Positions 44,601-58,500 of a DNA stretch of 64,000 nt are shown piece after piece. The notes below the pieces were generated by a model, which saw only the letters and a list, made by a program, of their open reading frames with translations, had not been told where the DNA came from and searched no databases. The first letter of the stretch is position 1. Each line of letters opens with the position of its first letter. The translations under genes and the position numbers were made by a program. Source of the DNA: Strongylocentrotus droebachiensis (lineage: Eukaryota > Echinodermata > Echinoidea > Camarodonta > Strongylocentrotidae); contig JAVYIG010000600.1 of NCBI GenBank assembly GCA_035222895.1, positions 310,001-374,000 on the forward strand, in the 5' to 3' direction.

Positions 44601-47600
44601 AATACTTTGTCACTGATGTTTACTTTTTTTTTAATGCAATTCGTCTCTCGGGCTGCGAATGTTTTTTAATGAAATAAACCATAAGAATAAATAAATTAAT
44701 ATAACACAAAAGACATGCTTGAGATACTGCTCAGAGAGTATCCCTTTTTTCAAGCAAAAGTCACACACATCAAATTTGTTAAAAGCAGAAAACTAGTTTA
44801 CATGCATGCATCCATTACATTGACCAGATATTTTTCCTTTCTCATTACAGATATGATACATTTACATGTATATAGTAGCCCATACACTGAATACACATAG
44901 TAAAGGCCTCCCAAGTTTGTTTCCTTCAAATATTATTGCCTGGATTATAACCATACCTTCTGCTTTGTGGCAAGAAACATTGCATACAAGAAACTTACCT
45001 TTCGTACAACAGGCTGTGCATTATCTCCCTCGACCGTCACAGCATCATGTGAGGGAGGGGTGTGGTGGGTAGTGGATGATGGGCGGGGCTTAGTGGGTGA
45101 TACAGAGGGGGATCGCATGAATTTAAAACTAAAGGTTTGGGATAAGGAGTTAGCAACCTGGGGATATTAGGGTGTTAGGGGAGAAAGAGGGGAGAAAGAG
45201 GAGAGAAGGAGGAATACTATTTTAGAAAATTAAGCATATATATATATACATGTTAAACAAACACAAAATTGAATATAATATGGCACACAACAATCCTGAG
45301 TAAATATGTACAATGCAATATATAATATGTCAACACAACATATTGGTTCAATGGTTATATATTGTGGAATACTTGAAATCATCCATATGTGAAGGAGGGG
45401 TCATGATATGACTATAACCTACTCCCTCATTCAAGGTTTACCATAGTAGTTAAATTACTTCTGCTTTCTGGAGTCATGATATGACTATGACCTACTTCCT
45501 CATTCAAGGTTTACCATATTAGTTAAACCACTTCTGATTTCTGGAGTCATGATATGACTATGACCTACTTCCTCATTCAAGGTTTACCATAGTAGTTAAA
45601 TTATTTCTGCTTTCTGGAGTCATGATATGACTATACCCTACTTCCTCATTCAAGGTTTACCATATTAGTTAAATCACTTCTGATTTCTGGAGTCATGATA
45701 TGACTATGACCTACTTCCTCATTCAAGGTTTACCATATCAGTTAAATCACTTCTGATTTCTGGAGTCATGATATGACTATGACCTACTTCCTCATTCAAG
45801 GTTTACCATATCAGTTAAATCACTTCTGATTTCTGGAGTCATGATATGACTATGACCTACTTCCTCATTCAAGGTTTACCATATTAGTTAAATCACTTCT
45901 GCTTTCTGGAGCCATGATATGACTATGACCTACTTCCTCATTCCAGGTTTACCATATTAGTTATATCACTTCTGCTTTCTGGAGTCATGATATGACTATA
46001 ACCTACTTCCTGATTCAAGGTTTACCCTAGTACATGTAGTTCAATTACTTCTGCTTTCTGGAGTCATGATATGACTATAACCTCCTTCCTCATTCAAGGT
46101 TTACCCTAGTAGTGAAATCACTTGTGCTTTCTGGAGTCATGATATGACTATAACCTACTTCCTCATTCAAGGTTTACCCTAGTAGTGAAATCACTTCTGC
46201 TTTCTGGAGTCATGATATGACTATAACCTACTTCCTGATTCAAGGTTACCTAGTAGTTCAATTACTTCTGCTTTCTGGAGTCATGATATGACTATAACCT
46301 ACTTCCTGATTCAAGGTTACCTAGTAGTTAAATTACTTCTGATATTTTTTTTTTTTTTTGGAGGGGGTGGTAGAATGAGAAGTATCCAATTTATCATAAA
46401 AGAGTATGTTATTAAATAATACACTTTGAATGTTTCTCTGATTTGTTGTTGTTTTGTTTTGTTTTTAGCTTTTAACTGGAAAAAATTCAAATGTATCAAT
46501 CTACATCAATAGTTATTCAGAAGAGGCTCATGTATATTTACATGGATGTACAATCACTATTAGAAGTGCCATAGAAACAGTGGTATTCAATTAAAAAAAA
46601 ATTCAGATATACTGTTTTGGCTTTCGATTAACCATATTTATTTGACTGCATATTTTAGGTCACTGATAAAGTAGGTTATCCCATGTTAACAAAAGCTACA
46701 TGTAGGTCAGCAATTCATGACCCCAAAATGTTTGATGAAGAAGATTAACCACAAGGCATCTACTCTTTCACTATTGTCCCATTCACTCTCATAAAAACTC
46801 ACTTTGTTTTAATAATCACCCATAAATACATAGTGTCCATTGTCAATCAACCTATAAAGTTATGTTACCCCGGTTGTTATGTAACACTATGCATATCATG
46901 ACCACTCCATTTAGAGGTCATATGCTAGTACACGTAAGCATGCGGTACCCTCATTTGTATGACAAGAGGGTCAAGGCGTCATGTAGTGTAATGGTCACTT
47001 CCAATACGAATACAAAGGGGAGTGAGGTGGTGCCAAACCGACTCCAGACCGATTGACCTTTTGCCACTGGGGTCAGCGTAAATGTTTGATCGGTCTGTTG
47101 TCGGTCTGGTGTTGGTCTCACTGGTGTGCTGGGGTGTAATGAAAATATTTTACACTTCATATTTCTTGTACGTGTACATCAATGATCCCTTACAGAACTA
47201 TTGACTTGTGTGCAATGCAGAAAAAAACAAAAAAGAAAGTGTAGTTTGAAGAAATTGAATAAATGTTTGTATGTTGAGATCACTATGTACATAAATGAAT
47301 ACTAAATTCGCAACATTGGTCATGCAGTACATGGGCCATTCTCGTGACAAGTACAAGAAGAAGTGAGGGAAGAGTTGGTACAAAAAGTTTGTTTGAACCT
47401 TGCAATTTTCTTAAACAGTTATACAATCCTCTGTACCAAGTTGAATTGTGTTTTAAAGGTAGGCTTTACTACTTCAGCCAGAAGGGATTAGACCACACAG
47501 CGAGCCAGCGAGGTCACTGTGACAGGTGGCTATCTCATTAACTCAGCTCTCATTTAACATAAGAAAAAGAGGATCATGGGGAACCAACAGGCACCGATTG

Positions 47601-50600
47601 GGAAAGTTTTCTATATAGAGGGAGCAAGTAGCTACAAGTAGGACAGTGTGCCCTTAAACAAAGAAAATGAAGCTCAATGACCCTATTCTTTGCCAAAAGA
47701 GTTTGTGAGGATTCTCGTGTTATTCAAGCTAGCATTGCTACAACCCATTTTCTTCGGACGGCTAGCATTACGTCTATTTTCTAGCAGCCCATCACTGCCC
47801 ATTTTATTTTTGCACGCTTTGTTCCTTTAGCTCCCACTTATTTTGTCTGATTTCAGCTTTCTGTTCATGTTTGTGATTTACTCCAATGAGTACAAGACAA
47901 CCTCTAGTATGTCTGTATATGTTGCTATTCTTTAAAATTAAAAGAGATAAAATTTGAAATTCTGCTTTAGATGGTGATGTCAATGGTGAAGTAAATTTTT
48001 GATGAAATTAATGATAACAAATGTATTCATAGTTGGTCCAATGATAACAACCGTTTTGTTCTGTTTCACCTCGAATGTGAAATAAAATACGAGAGGCATG
48101 AGTGTTTCAGAGTTTAAATTCACCATTGCTTCCACCTAGGTAATCTCAGAAGAGCTTTAGATCATTTCAAATTGTTTAAATGTGAATATTTTGTGTACTA
48201 AGTTATGAAAAAATTAATATGACTGACAAAATGAATATTAATTACATTGAAAAGGCATTAATTAGGTTTGTATGACTTGGTACAAATTATGATTGTTCAA
48301 ATTCCATTACTTTTCTTTCTCACACAAGGACCATTATTGAATGTTAGACTGTTAGTCACACCACTCATACAAAGACATGAATACCATATAAATTGGAGCT
48401 TGCAGTAAACAGGCCCATTCAGATACAATGCAAACAAAACATTAAATTGCAATGGTAACATAATAACTATTAAAGACCGTCAATACTACTGGGCCAGAAG
48501 GGATTAGACGACACAGCGAGGTCACTGACAGGTGGCTATCTCATTAACTCAGCTCTCAAATAACATAAGAAAAAGAGGATCACGGGGGACCAACAGACCA
48601 AATGGTAAATCAATAATGATAAATCAAAATCGATTTTAGCAACTGTCCACCGATTGGGGAATTTTTCTATATATAGGGAGCAAGTAGCTACAAGTAGGAC
48701 AGTGAGGCTTTAAAGTATATCATTTGTAATACAGGAATAACTTAGTTCCAGTATGCAATGGGTGAAGTTCAGTCAGTTTACCCCTTGATTCTGAATGTGT
48801 CTTGTGATGGTCATACTTGCAATGGCTCATGGATCACAATAATATAATAAAAGATTAATGACTGTAATATGTATATTAGTATTTTTCATAATAATTCATG
48901 AAAGGATAAATAACTTTGATATGTATATTAGTATTTTTCATAATAATTCATAAAAGGATAAATAACATTGATATGTTTATTAGTATGTTTAATGGGTGTT
49001 GCAAACATTAGCTATACATTAACACCATCAAGTTTACAACCATTTGCCATATGAAGGAGCAGATGAAAACAGAAAGGAGCAGTTTACCTCTTCTGTCAAT
49101 CCTTCTGGCATGCCTGCTGAGGTATTCAGATCTGAGCTCTTCCCTGACTGATCGTTATCGGTAGCAAGTTGTGTGACCTTCAATCAAATTATGAAATAGT
49201 TTAAACATATTTGTGGCTTACACCCAGTAAATAAGATCGATTGATCGATCTGTAATTGAAAAACAAGTCAGAAAAAATCTTGGAACCAGCGGGATTTGAA
49301 CCTGCCATCTACTGCTTGCTGGGCAGCGACTCTGCCACCAGGCCATCACTGGTCCATGGCACTGGGTGTAAGCCACAAATATGTTTAAACTATTGAAATT
49401 TCTCCCAGGAAGCATTATAGTTATACAAAATCATGAAATGTTCAAACGTAAAGCATTAAAGGCATTGTTTAACAATGTTTCCAGTTTTATAAATCTGAGA
49501 TGCATGGCCCTACGTGTTATTCGTGTCTGTGATATGGTGTAATATTGATGTTCCAAAAGAATTCATTTCTGAATAAAATGTTGATAATTATGATTGCAGC
49601 ATGAGCTAAATCCAGGATTTTGTTTAAATGAGAGGAAAAGTTACCTAATACATGTACCTATAAGATTGTGAAAGGTAATACAAAGTTTTGGGAAATTTTG
49701 AAATTGGCTGGGTAGTGGTTCTGTACAATTTTGATGTATTTAGATGCCCCTGTGGATGTATTATAAGCACTAGAAAATTTAGCCCTAAAACACTTCTGCT
49801 TTCAAGATAAAGTGAATATAAAAATTTACCGGTGCTCCCTGTAAATTTTGATAATTTTCAAATAGCGCCTACGGCCATACAATGGTTGTTGCGACCATGA
49901 AAATCTCAGAAAATGTAGTTGTGAAATATAATTTCTGAACGGGAATAGCCAATCGGTTGATTTTAGTCAAGAAACATTGTTTTATAGCTAAATTAATATA
50001 TTGACCTAGAGAGGGAGCTATACAACATAAACAGTTTATTATTACAATTTCATCACTTTACACTCGATTTCAACCGCGCCAACGATCAATGAATATTGTA
50101 GGATCGCATATGCTTCCAATATGTTCATTTGAACCAAATTCATGACGCCATACCAAAACTTTGTATTACCTTTAAGTGGCAACATTTTGAAAGTTCAAAA
50201 ATTTCTGTCTATTTACACAATTTTCTGAACTCTTCCATAACATTCTGTCCACGCATAATTTTCTCATATACATGAATTTTACTTTGAAAATGTAGCAAAG
50301 AGTACAATTTCAATATTGCCAATCTTTCAAAAAAAGCTCATAAATTTGGCCTTTAAAATCTTGTCCTGAGTAAAAGTACACACACAAAAAAAATGATATG
50401 TTGTTTATAAATAGCCAGTAGCACAAGGGAATATAACAATATACAGAACTATAAGCTCTGAATGATTTTGTGTACCATGAAGAACGAATTAATACAGATA
50501 TCGTCTAGTGAGAGCCCAAACAGGTTTCAATTCAATTCAATTCAAATGAACATTTATTTTCTTCCATTCAATTTGACAACATATTTGACATCTGTTCAAA

Positions 50601-53600
50601 CAATACAATTTGTACATAGAAACATAAATATAATTAAAGAACTTGTATTACAAGGAAGAAGGCGCGAAACCTGATAAGCAGAGCTTGTAATGGATACGCC
50701 TGAATACACAAATACATAATATACATTATAAATAGAAGAAAGGAAGAAAGGAAGAAAGGATATAGGCAAAGAGGAGAGGAGGATAGAGAGCTTGGAGAAA
50801 GAGAAAAGAAGAGGACTGCAACATAGTAGCAATGGAGGCAGGCACTCAACAGATGATATTCCTTGTGAAAACTTTGTTGATAATTGTAAGCATTCTATTA
50901 CCTTTCTGCGTAGAAGTGCCAGATAGATAGTGAGGGCATGCTCTTCCACTGTTCCTCCTATGACATCTGCTGGGCTATGAAGAGAGAAAAGCAATTCATC
51001 ATCAAGTGATACCCATGATGAGCTAGGGCAGCTACTGATAGAATTGGAATTGATTTTCATATATTTTCAGAATTTGTTAAAATGCCCCCAAAACATGAAA
51101 ATGAATGTATGAAGTACCGTATTTGCCGGCGTATAGGCCGCAGTATTTTTGGAAGAGAAAATATCAAAAAGTCGGGGAGCGATTTATGGCGCTATGCCTG
51201 GCAATGTCTCCCAGCTCAGTAATCAGTGTGTTGACTCACCACTAGGACCTAGTACTCTATTGTTTTTAATTCACATTAATGATCTTACACATTCTTCTAA
51301 AAACGACATTGTTACTATTATTTGTGACAAGTTTACAAACACATATCAGCGCCTTTAACTGCACCTCGATGTTAAATCGGGGAGTGCGGCCTATACGGCG
51401 CTGCGGCCTTATCGCCGGCAAATACGGTATTCAACTTTAGTAGCAACTCCATTTTTCATAAGAATTCAATCTTCAACATTGTTCACAACAAAACTGTGAA
51501 ATTGATGAAAACACAAAGATAAACATAACTGAGACTCCATACCTCTACATCATCATTCCACAACAATAGCATTGTCTCATATAAGCTTTGTATCTCACTA
51601 AGCTGACACTAAATGAACACTGAGGAGAGTGAAAATACTCTAGCCTACATAATTATATATAATTCTTAGAAGAATAATTTTAAAGAATGTAATAATAATA
51701 ATAATACTCCTGGCGCTCCACAACTATTACCCCAGCTTTAGCATGGCTACCATTATAGCACTCTAGCATTTCAAGGAATTAGTTTCTACCAGGTTCCCAT
51801 TTACCTCACCTGGGTCGAGTTTGGCAAACATAGATAAATGTCTTGCCAAAGGACATTGGTGCTGCGGCGTGGAATGATGAATCAAATCGAGAACCATGGG
51901 ATTTACAGTCAGGTGACTTATTGTTAAGGCTGTGCACAACAGTGTAATGAGGTACCCGAGTACACTCCCAGGCTCACAAGCGAATACTTGAATATTCGGA
52001 CGCCATGTTTTTTTATTTTTTTTATTTATTTTTTTAAAATTTATTTATTTATTTATTTATTTATTTTTTTTTAAATTTTTTTCCTTTTTTTGCCACTACC
52101 ATACCACTCGTCAGTTTCCCAGTTCCCTCGTCGAAAACGCATGCAATTAATTGCAGTTGAAGGCGCCGATTTAATAAGAATAATAACAGTAAACAATGCT
52201 GTTTTAAAAACCAAAGATGGCAGAATAATCCTTTTCAAACAGAGTCCAAACAGTCCAAACAGAAATCTGGACATTTGTCCCAGTTTCTGATAGGTGAGTT
52301 TGACAGTGCTTGAGTTGGGAAACATTTTTACCGACGGTACAATGCCAGCGGTCGCCGCTCTCCCTGGCACGGGTAAGCGTGGGCCTGGACATATTTTTTT
52401 TTTTTTTTTTTTTTTTTGCGGCCGAATATTCGGGTACGAGAAATCGTACCTGAGTAGTTGTCAACCGTGCGGGTAATCGAGCATTCGACTACCCGTCGCA
52501 GCCTTACTTATTGTATGGATTAATATTAATGATACAATACAGATATAACTATTTTATCATTGTAACATGGTGGCCTTACCTGAGCAAAGACTTGGTAATT
52601 CCAAAATGCTCCTCAGAAGCGATCAAGGCACTGGTCAAATTGTTCACATACGTCTCCTGAAAGTGGTTGACAAATAATGAATAAATAAAACTCACAAACA
52701 CAAATTAACAGATTGATTACAACAAAGAAAATGCACTCAAGATAAGAATAGAAATGTACTTAAAATTATTTATTTTTCAGACTTACACCAATAATGATTG
52801 TCTTTATGGGAGGAATGTTACGGACAATGATAATGGCATACATACAGTTAGGCACCATTAAATCTATATGTACTTAGCTATGATTATGAGTAATTCACAA
52901 TTATAGCTGAGTGCTTAAAACAAAGAAGAAAATATTGCTATAAGGATAGGTGAGAGAAGTGCACTGAATGGCATAGTGAAAGTGATGAAAAGGATGAAAT
53001 AAAGGAAAAAGGGATAAAGATAAGATGGAAAATAAAATGAATAAAAGAAAGGTTTGTGAGAAATACTTAAAGAAAGAGTGAGAAAGGTTCTAAAAGGATT
53101 ATACAATTCATGGGGGCTGAGAGAAAACACTGAAAACTACAGTTTCAATCAAAACATGAAGAGATATCACAACTGGATACTTACTGTACTGTTATTTGCA
53201 TAGCTACAGAAGAGACCAATAAGTTCAGCAAGCTTGTTGTTCTTCTCAAAGCTGTTGCATCATAAGAAACAGATGGAGGAAATGAAAATTCAATTAGCAT
53301 AAGGTTTTTTTTAACTTCAAATAAACACAATGAGTTATTTTTGATTTATTTTTCCCCTGCTGAATTTGTTAAAATCATACCGCTTGGGTCAGGGTCGTCC
53401 ACAGGGGGGTTTAAACACGTAACAGAGACAGGTTTAAATTTTCATTGTACAGGTTTAAAAATCAGGAAAGGTTAATACTCATTCTCAACCAAAAATATTT
53501 ATGAAATATTAGTAATAAAAAATGTTTGAATATGCATTTAAAAAAGCTCAGATTGCACCAAAGTGGATCTAAGAACTTTAAAGATAAAGACCAGTTATGG

Positions 53601-55532
53601 TCATGCGATTGCATTGTGAAAGAAACGTTGTGGAATCGATCAGAAAAGGTTGATCATCTAGCATATACGTTTTGCTGTGTACTGCAAGGTTTTGGAAACA
53701 TCGAAATGATAAGAAATTTGGCCCAGTCTTGGTAAAGTTACAAGCACTGTACACAGAAAGATGTATATGGGACTATGCGACACATGCGCGACATATGGGT
53801 TATATCTATCAGGTCCAAATGGATATAATAATTTACCAAATATATCAATTAGTAGGCGGTTTCTCTGCAAAATTTGTATGATCGCGTATTAGTCAAAACA
53901 TATTCTTTCACATGATTGGTAATAAGAACTTCCATTTCATTTTTGAGAGGGGGGCGTTTCCAAAACTGGTCTTTACCTTTAAGAGCCCTTAAGCAAGCCT
54001 GTCAACAAAGAACTTTGTGTTTTTCACACTCCTTCCAATTTCCAATTTAACAAGTTGGAATTTTAGTTTGTGGACCACCCCAGTGGTGTAGTAACATAAA
54101 ACAACAGTTACGATTGTTGAGAAATTAATTAATTCTAACTGGTTTGCACTCACCATTGTGCTAGTCCCTTGCAGGTATCCAGAGAGGCCTTGCCAAGCTG
54201 AGCAGAACACCATTGGATCAACTGTTTCTTGCCACTACGAACTGTCTTTTGCTGCATGGGAGCATCTGAGTGAATATAGTGTTCAATCACAGTGATTACA
54301 CTAAGGCCTAAAATAAAAACTTGTTGTATTGCCCTTCTTAAACCGTTTTTTAGATTTTGTTTAATTAATGAATAAAAAAAATAGTATTTTGTTTGTTTAA
54401 ATGTGATATAAATGCATAAAATCAAATTATTCCAAAATTCCCACTCATGCAAACCATGGATGATTATGAGGTACAAAAGATATCAATGGAATGATGACCT
54501 TGAAACACATGTATTAAAGCATTAAAAACTGAGAAATGTCAGCCAAAAGAGGGCAGGAAAAAAAAAAAAAAAAAAAACACATTCAAATCTGAAAAATATC
54601 GGCCCAAAGAGGGCGACAAAAAAAAAAACTTTTCCGAACCGACCGACCCATGTTTTGGCACCCAAAGGGCAATACAACAAGTTTTTATTTTAGGCCTAAT
54701 ATCAAGACTTATATCAGAGTATAAATCAGGATATGAAATTACTCTAATACTATCACATATCCCAATGAATGTAAGAACTGTAGTGGTAGAATAGTCAAAA
54801 AGCCACAACAGCTATTTCTTGTAAAAATGTTTTATATCATGTTGATCTACATGTACTTTGTGCACACTTAGAATTTATGCGTAATACTTGTAAATATGGT
54901 TCTTTGTCGTTTCTCTCATACCCTGAAAAGGGGTCAATAGAGTTAATAAAAGTATCCATTATATTATCTATTACTATGTTACAATATGTACTATCCATAT
55001 CCAAATCAATATTCTTGTATATCCTTCTTCTTCTCATTTTCATCTTTTAAATCCATTTCATATCTCTTTGTGATTACAAGTGACCAAATTTTACATGACA
55101 GTCTCTTGTTTCTATTGTCAACCTCCCTCTCTGAATATAAACATACCAATTCTAATTGCTGAATTTTTCTTCCCTGAATGTTCTTTTTCTCTTTCTTTCA
55201 GGTGTGTTTATTTCTCTTACAACTACTCACTATACATGTCTATGAATTCACATGTATATCTATTAATCTACAGAGCTGGATAGATACCTTGCTATTTGTG
55301 TTACAGAGCTGCCAACCTTGTGCAACCAAAAAAAGGAATCATGATGGCAAAAAAAAGGAATTTCAAGCAAAAAAAAGGAATTCATTAAAACAAAACTTAC
55401 AACCACGTGCGACACAATTCCAATGCTTCTTTTTGAGAATACTTTTCTCTTCAAGTATGTTTCAACCTTAGTTTTCTATTGAATTTGTGATCAAAATAAC
55501 ATATTAGGGCAGTTGTTTGACGTGCGGTATGT

Positions 55533-55568
<36 letters not shown>

Positions 55569-58500
55569 AAAAAAAAAAAATTAAAAAAAAAAAACAAAAA
55601 AAAAAAAAACGTAATTGGGATTAAAAAACGGAATAATTCCGGGAAAAACGGAATGGTTGGCAGCTCTGGTGTTAGCCCATGCACAAAAATTACCTCTATT
55701 TCAAATATTAAGTTAACAACTAAATTATTCATACCCCTTGTAAGTTTGGTAACTCAAGAATGAAAGGTGGACTGGTTGAATCAGGGCCTTTGTTGAATGT
55801 TTCTAGATACATGCTTTAATATATCTCATTCTCAAGAAATATAAATCGAGAAAGATCAATTTTTCATATACACTGTACTTAGAAAATGATAAAACATGGT
55901 AAGGGTATAAATAATTGAGTTGTTAAAGATAAAGTTGAGTTCTGTGAAAGAAACGGTGTAGCATATAGGTATTGGTGTACACTAAGGTTCTGGAGTCATC
56001 AAAATGATAAGAAATTTGGCCCAATCTTGGTAGGGACTACCCAACATATGGCATAAAAATCAGGCCTCATTTTAAAGCTGTTACTTGTCAAATTTAGAAT
56101 ATGAAGGCATTTGAAGAGCCATGCTTTTCAGGGAACATTTTTTCGCTGATGTTCTTCCACACTTGCATAATAACGATGGTAACGCTCACAAATTATTGTT
56201 CACCTCTTCCCAGAACTCAACCTTCTCTTTAAACTGTATATACTGTCAATATCAATGCAAATATCAGCTTAACCCATTGCCTGCTGAAACCAGATGGCTC
56301 TTGTATTAAACATATGGGGATATGACAGTGTAGTAGTCAATGGATTGACTACCGTATTTGCCGGCGTAAAGGCCGCAGTATTTTTGGAAGAGAAAATATC
56401 AAAAAGTCGGGGTGCGGCCTTTACGGCGAAACAGAAAAAAAAAAAAAAAAAAAAAGTCAAAACCAACACGAATTTGTACATATGGGACTAGATCTACGAA
56501 CGGTACAATAACCAAACATTTCCACACATCTTACCGACAATTTTATCTTGCATTTTTGACATGAAGACGAAAATAAACTTCCAAAAACAACATCTGCCGA
56601 TAGATTTTGATCTAAGTTCGTGCCAATGCATTGCAAAAGTAAAAGAAGGGCCCGTTTAACGGGAGCCGCCGCGAAGCATCAAGCACGCAAAGTCGCAACT
56701 GTCAATCCATTTCAATGACTACATCACAGAAAACTGCATAGTATGGTATCAGTGCGTGATAGCCGAGAGGTTTAAGGCGGTGACTTTAGTCACATCGACA
56801 ATTGCACGCAAGAGATCGAATCCCGACTTTGACAAAAGTTTTTTTTTTTTTTTTTTTTTTAATGTCAAAATCGGGGGTGCGGCCTATACGGCGCTGCGGC
56901 CTTATCGCCGGCAAATACGGTATACTAATCTCCTTACCTGGTGAGTGTACAGTGAAGTTAAGAATGATTGCCCATATCACATCCAAAATGCTTTTCAGTT
57001 CTCCTTTCAGTACACCTGTAACACAAAAAACAGAGTGATAATATAAGATATCTTTATAGCCACATATCCACCAAAAAGGTGCTCAAGGCACTCTGATATT
57101 CCCCAAGTCCTGCTACGCTACCAATATAAGTGCTTACAGCATTCAAGGATATTCCTACCGATACCCATTTAACACTTAAGTGGAGATGGGTAAAAGCCTT
57201 GCAAAAAGGACATTAGTGGTGCGGCGGGACTTGAACTATGAACCATGTGATCCACACTCTGATGACACTGGACCACAACACCTCTACAGAACATGAATAA
57301 CAGTTAGTTTGTGCCATATGTATATTGCTTGTTGCATACCAAAGCAATGCATTATGGGACTATACTGAAATTTTGATTCATCCAAAGTGCAAACAGAGTC
57401 CAAAACTATTCCAAATTTCCTTGAAATAAGTGAAATCATCTATTTTGTTTGAATGTGAAGACAAAAAATCAGAGAAGGTTAAAGTATATCCATCAGGTGA
57501 AACAAATAAAGCAGAAGTCATTTTGAAGGAGCAAATAAATGTTCACACAACTTGAAGATTTTTTTTTTTATTGCTGTATTCTTTATTGTGATATGCATAA
57601 AATGTTGTGATTATGATAAATGAATATATCTGACTTCCGACTTCTAAAGCTTTAGGCTTGCTTTTTACTAACCTGTATTACCTAATAACATGGAATACTT
57701 TGTTTAAACTTCTCTTATTCACATGAGTTTTCTTCCTACTTTCTATTGAAAACCCTTTTGGTATTACAGGGGCTTCATTTTTATCAACAATGTTTCTTTC
57801 GGTGCCTCAAAAAGTAAAAACTGTTCTATGTTTCTGTATAATTGTTTGTTTCAACAAGGACTACCATTGCTATGGACTTTACCTGATGCAGAGACTTTTA
57901 ATTTGATCCCCAGTCCTGTTAGATAATCCAGGATGGTCTGGACCCTGTCTAAGGATGAGACTTCATCATCATCACAGTCCTGGTGAAGAAATATGGAAAC
58001 AGTTATCATCATTAAGATCACGATAGCGTCTTGCACATCTAGTGCAAAAGATATCTTTAAAAATACAGTCTTTGTTTAAATCACAGTTCTCAGTTTAAAG
58101 ATCATTTTTAAACAAAATTAGCTTTGGAGTTGTCAAACAAAACACATTTTTTAAGGGGGGGGGGAATACTTCTGATTTATTATAACAAAAATCATGTATG
58201 GAAATTAGAAGTTTGTAGCATGGCTTATATCTTCACTCTCCTAGACTACATAAGAATGACATGAGCTTGCAATTTCAGAGACAACATTTGTAAGATCAGA
58301 TTTTTTTATTTTTTTTTGAGGGGGAGAGGTTGTAGAATTCATAATAATATAAGTTGCGTTTATCTCCTAAACTTTCAAAAGTACACTACACATTAGCTAA
58401 CTGAATAAGATTTGATTGCACATTAGTATTGCACATATTTTCAAAGTCTCAAGCCAGGCAAGTTATATCCAGCTTAACTTGTATTCACGATGTAAAGCTT

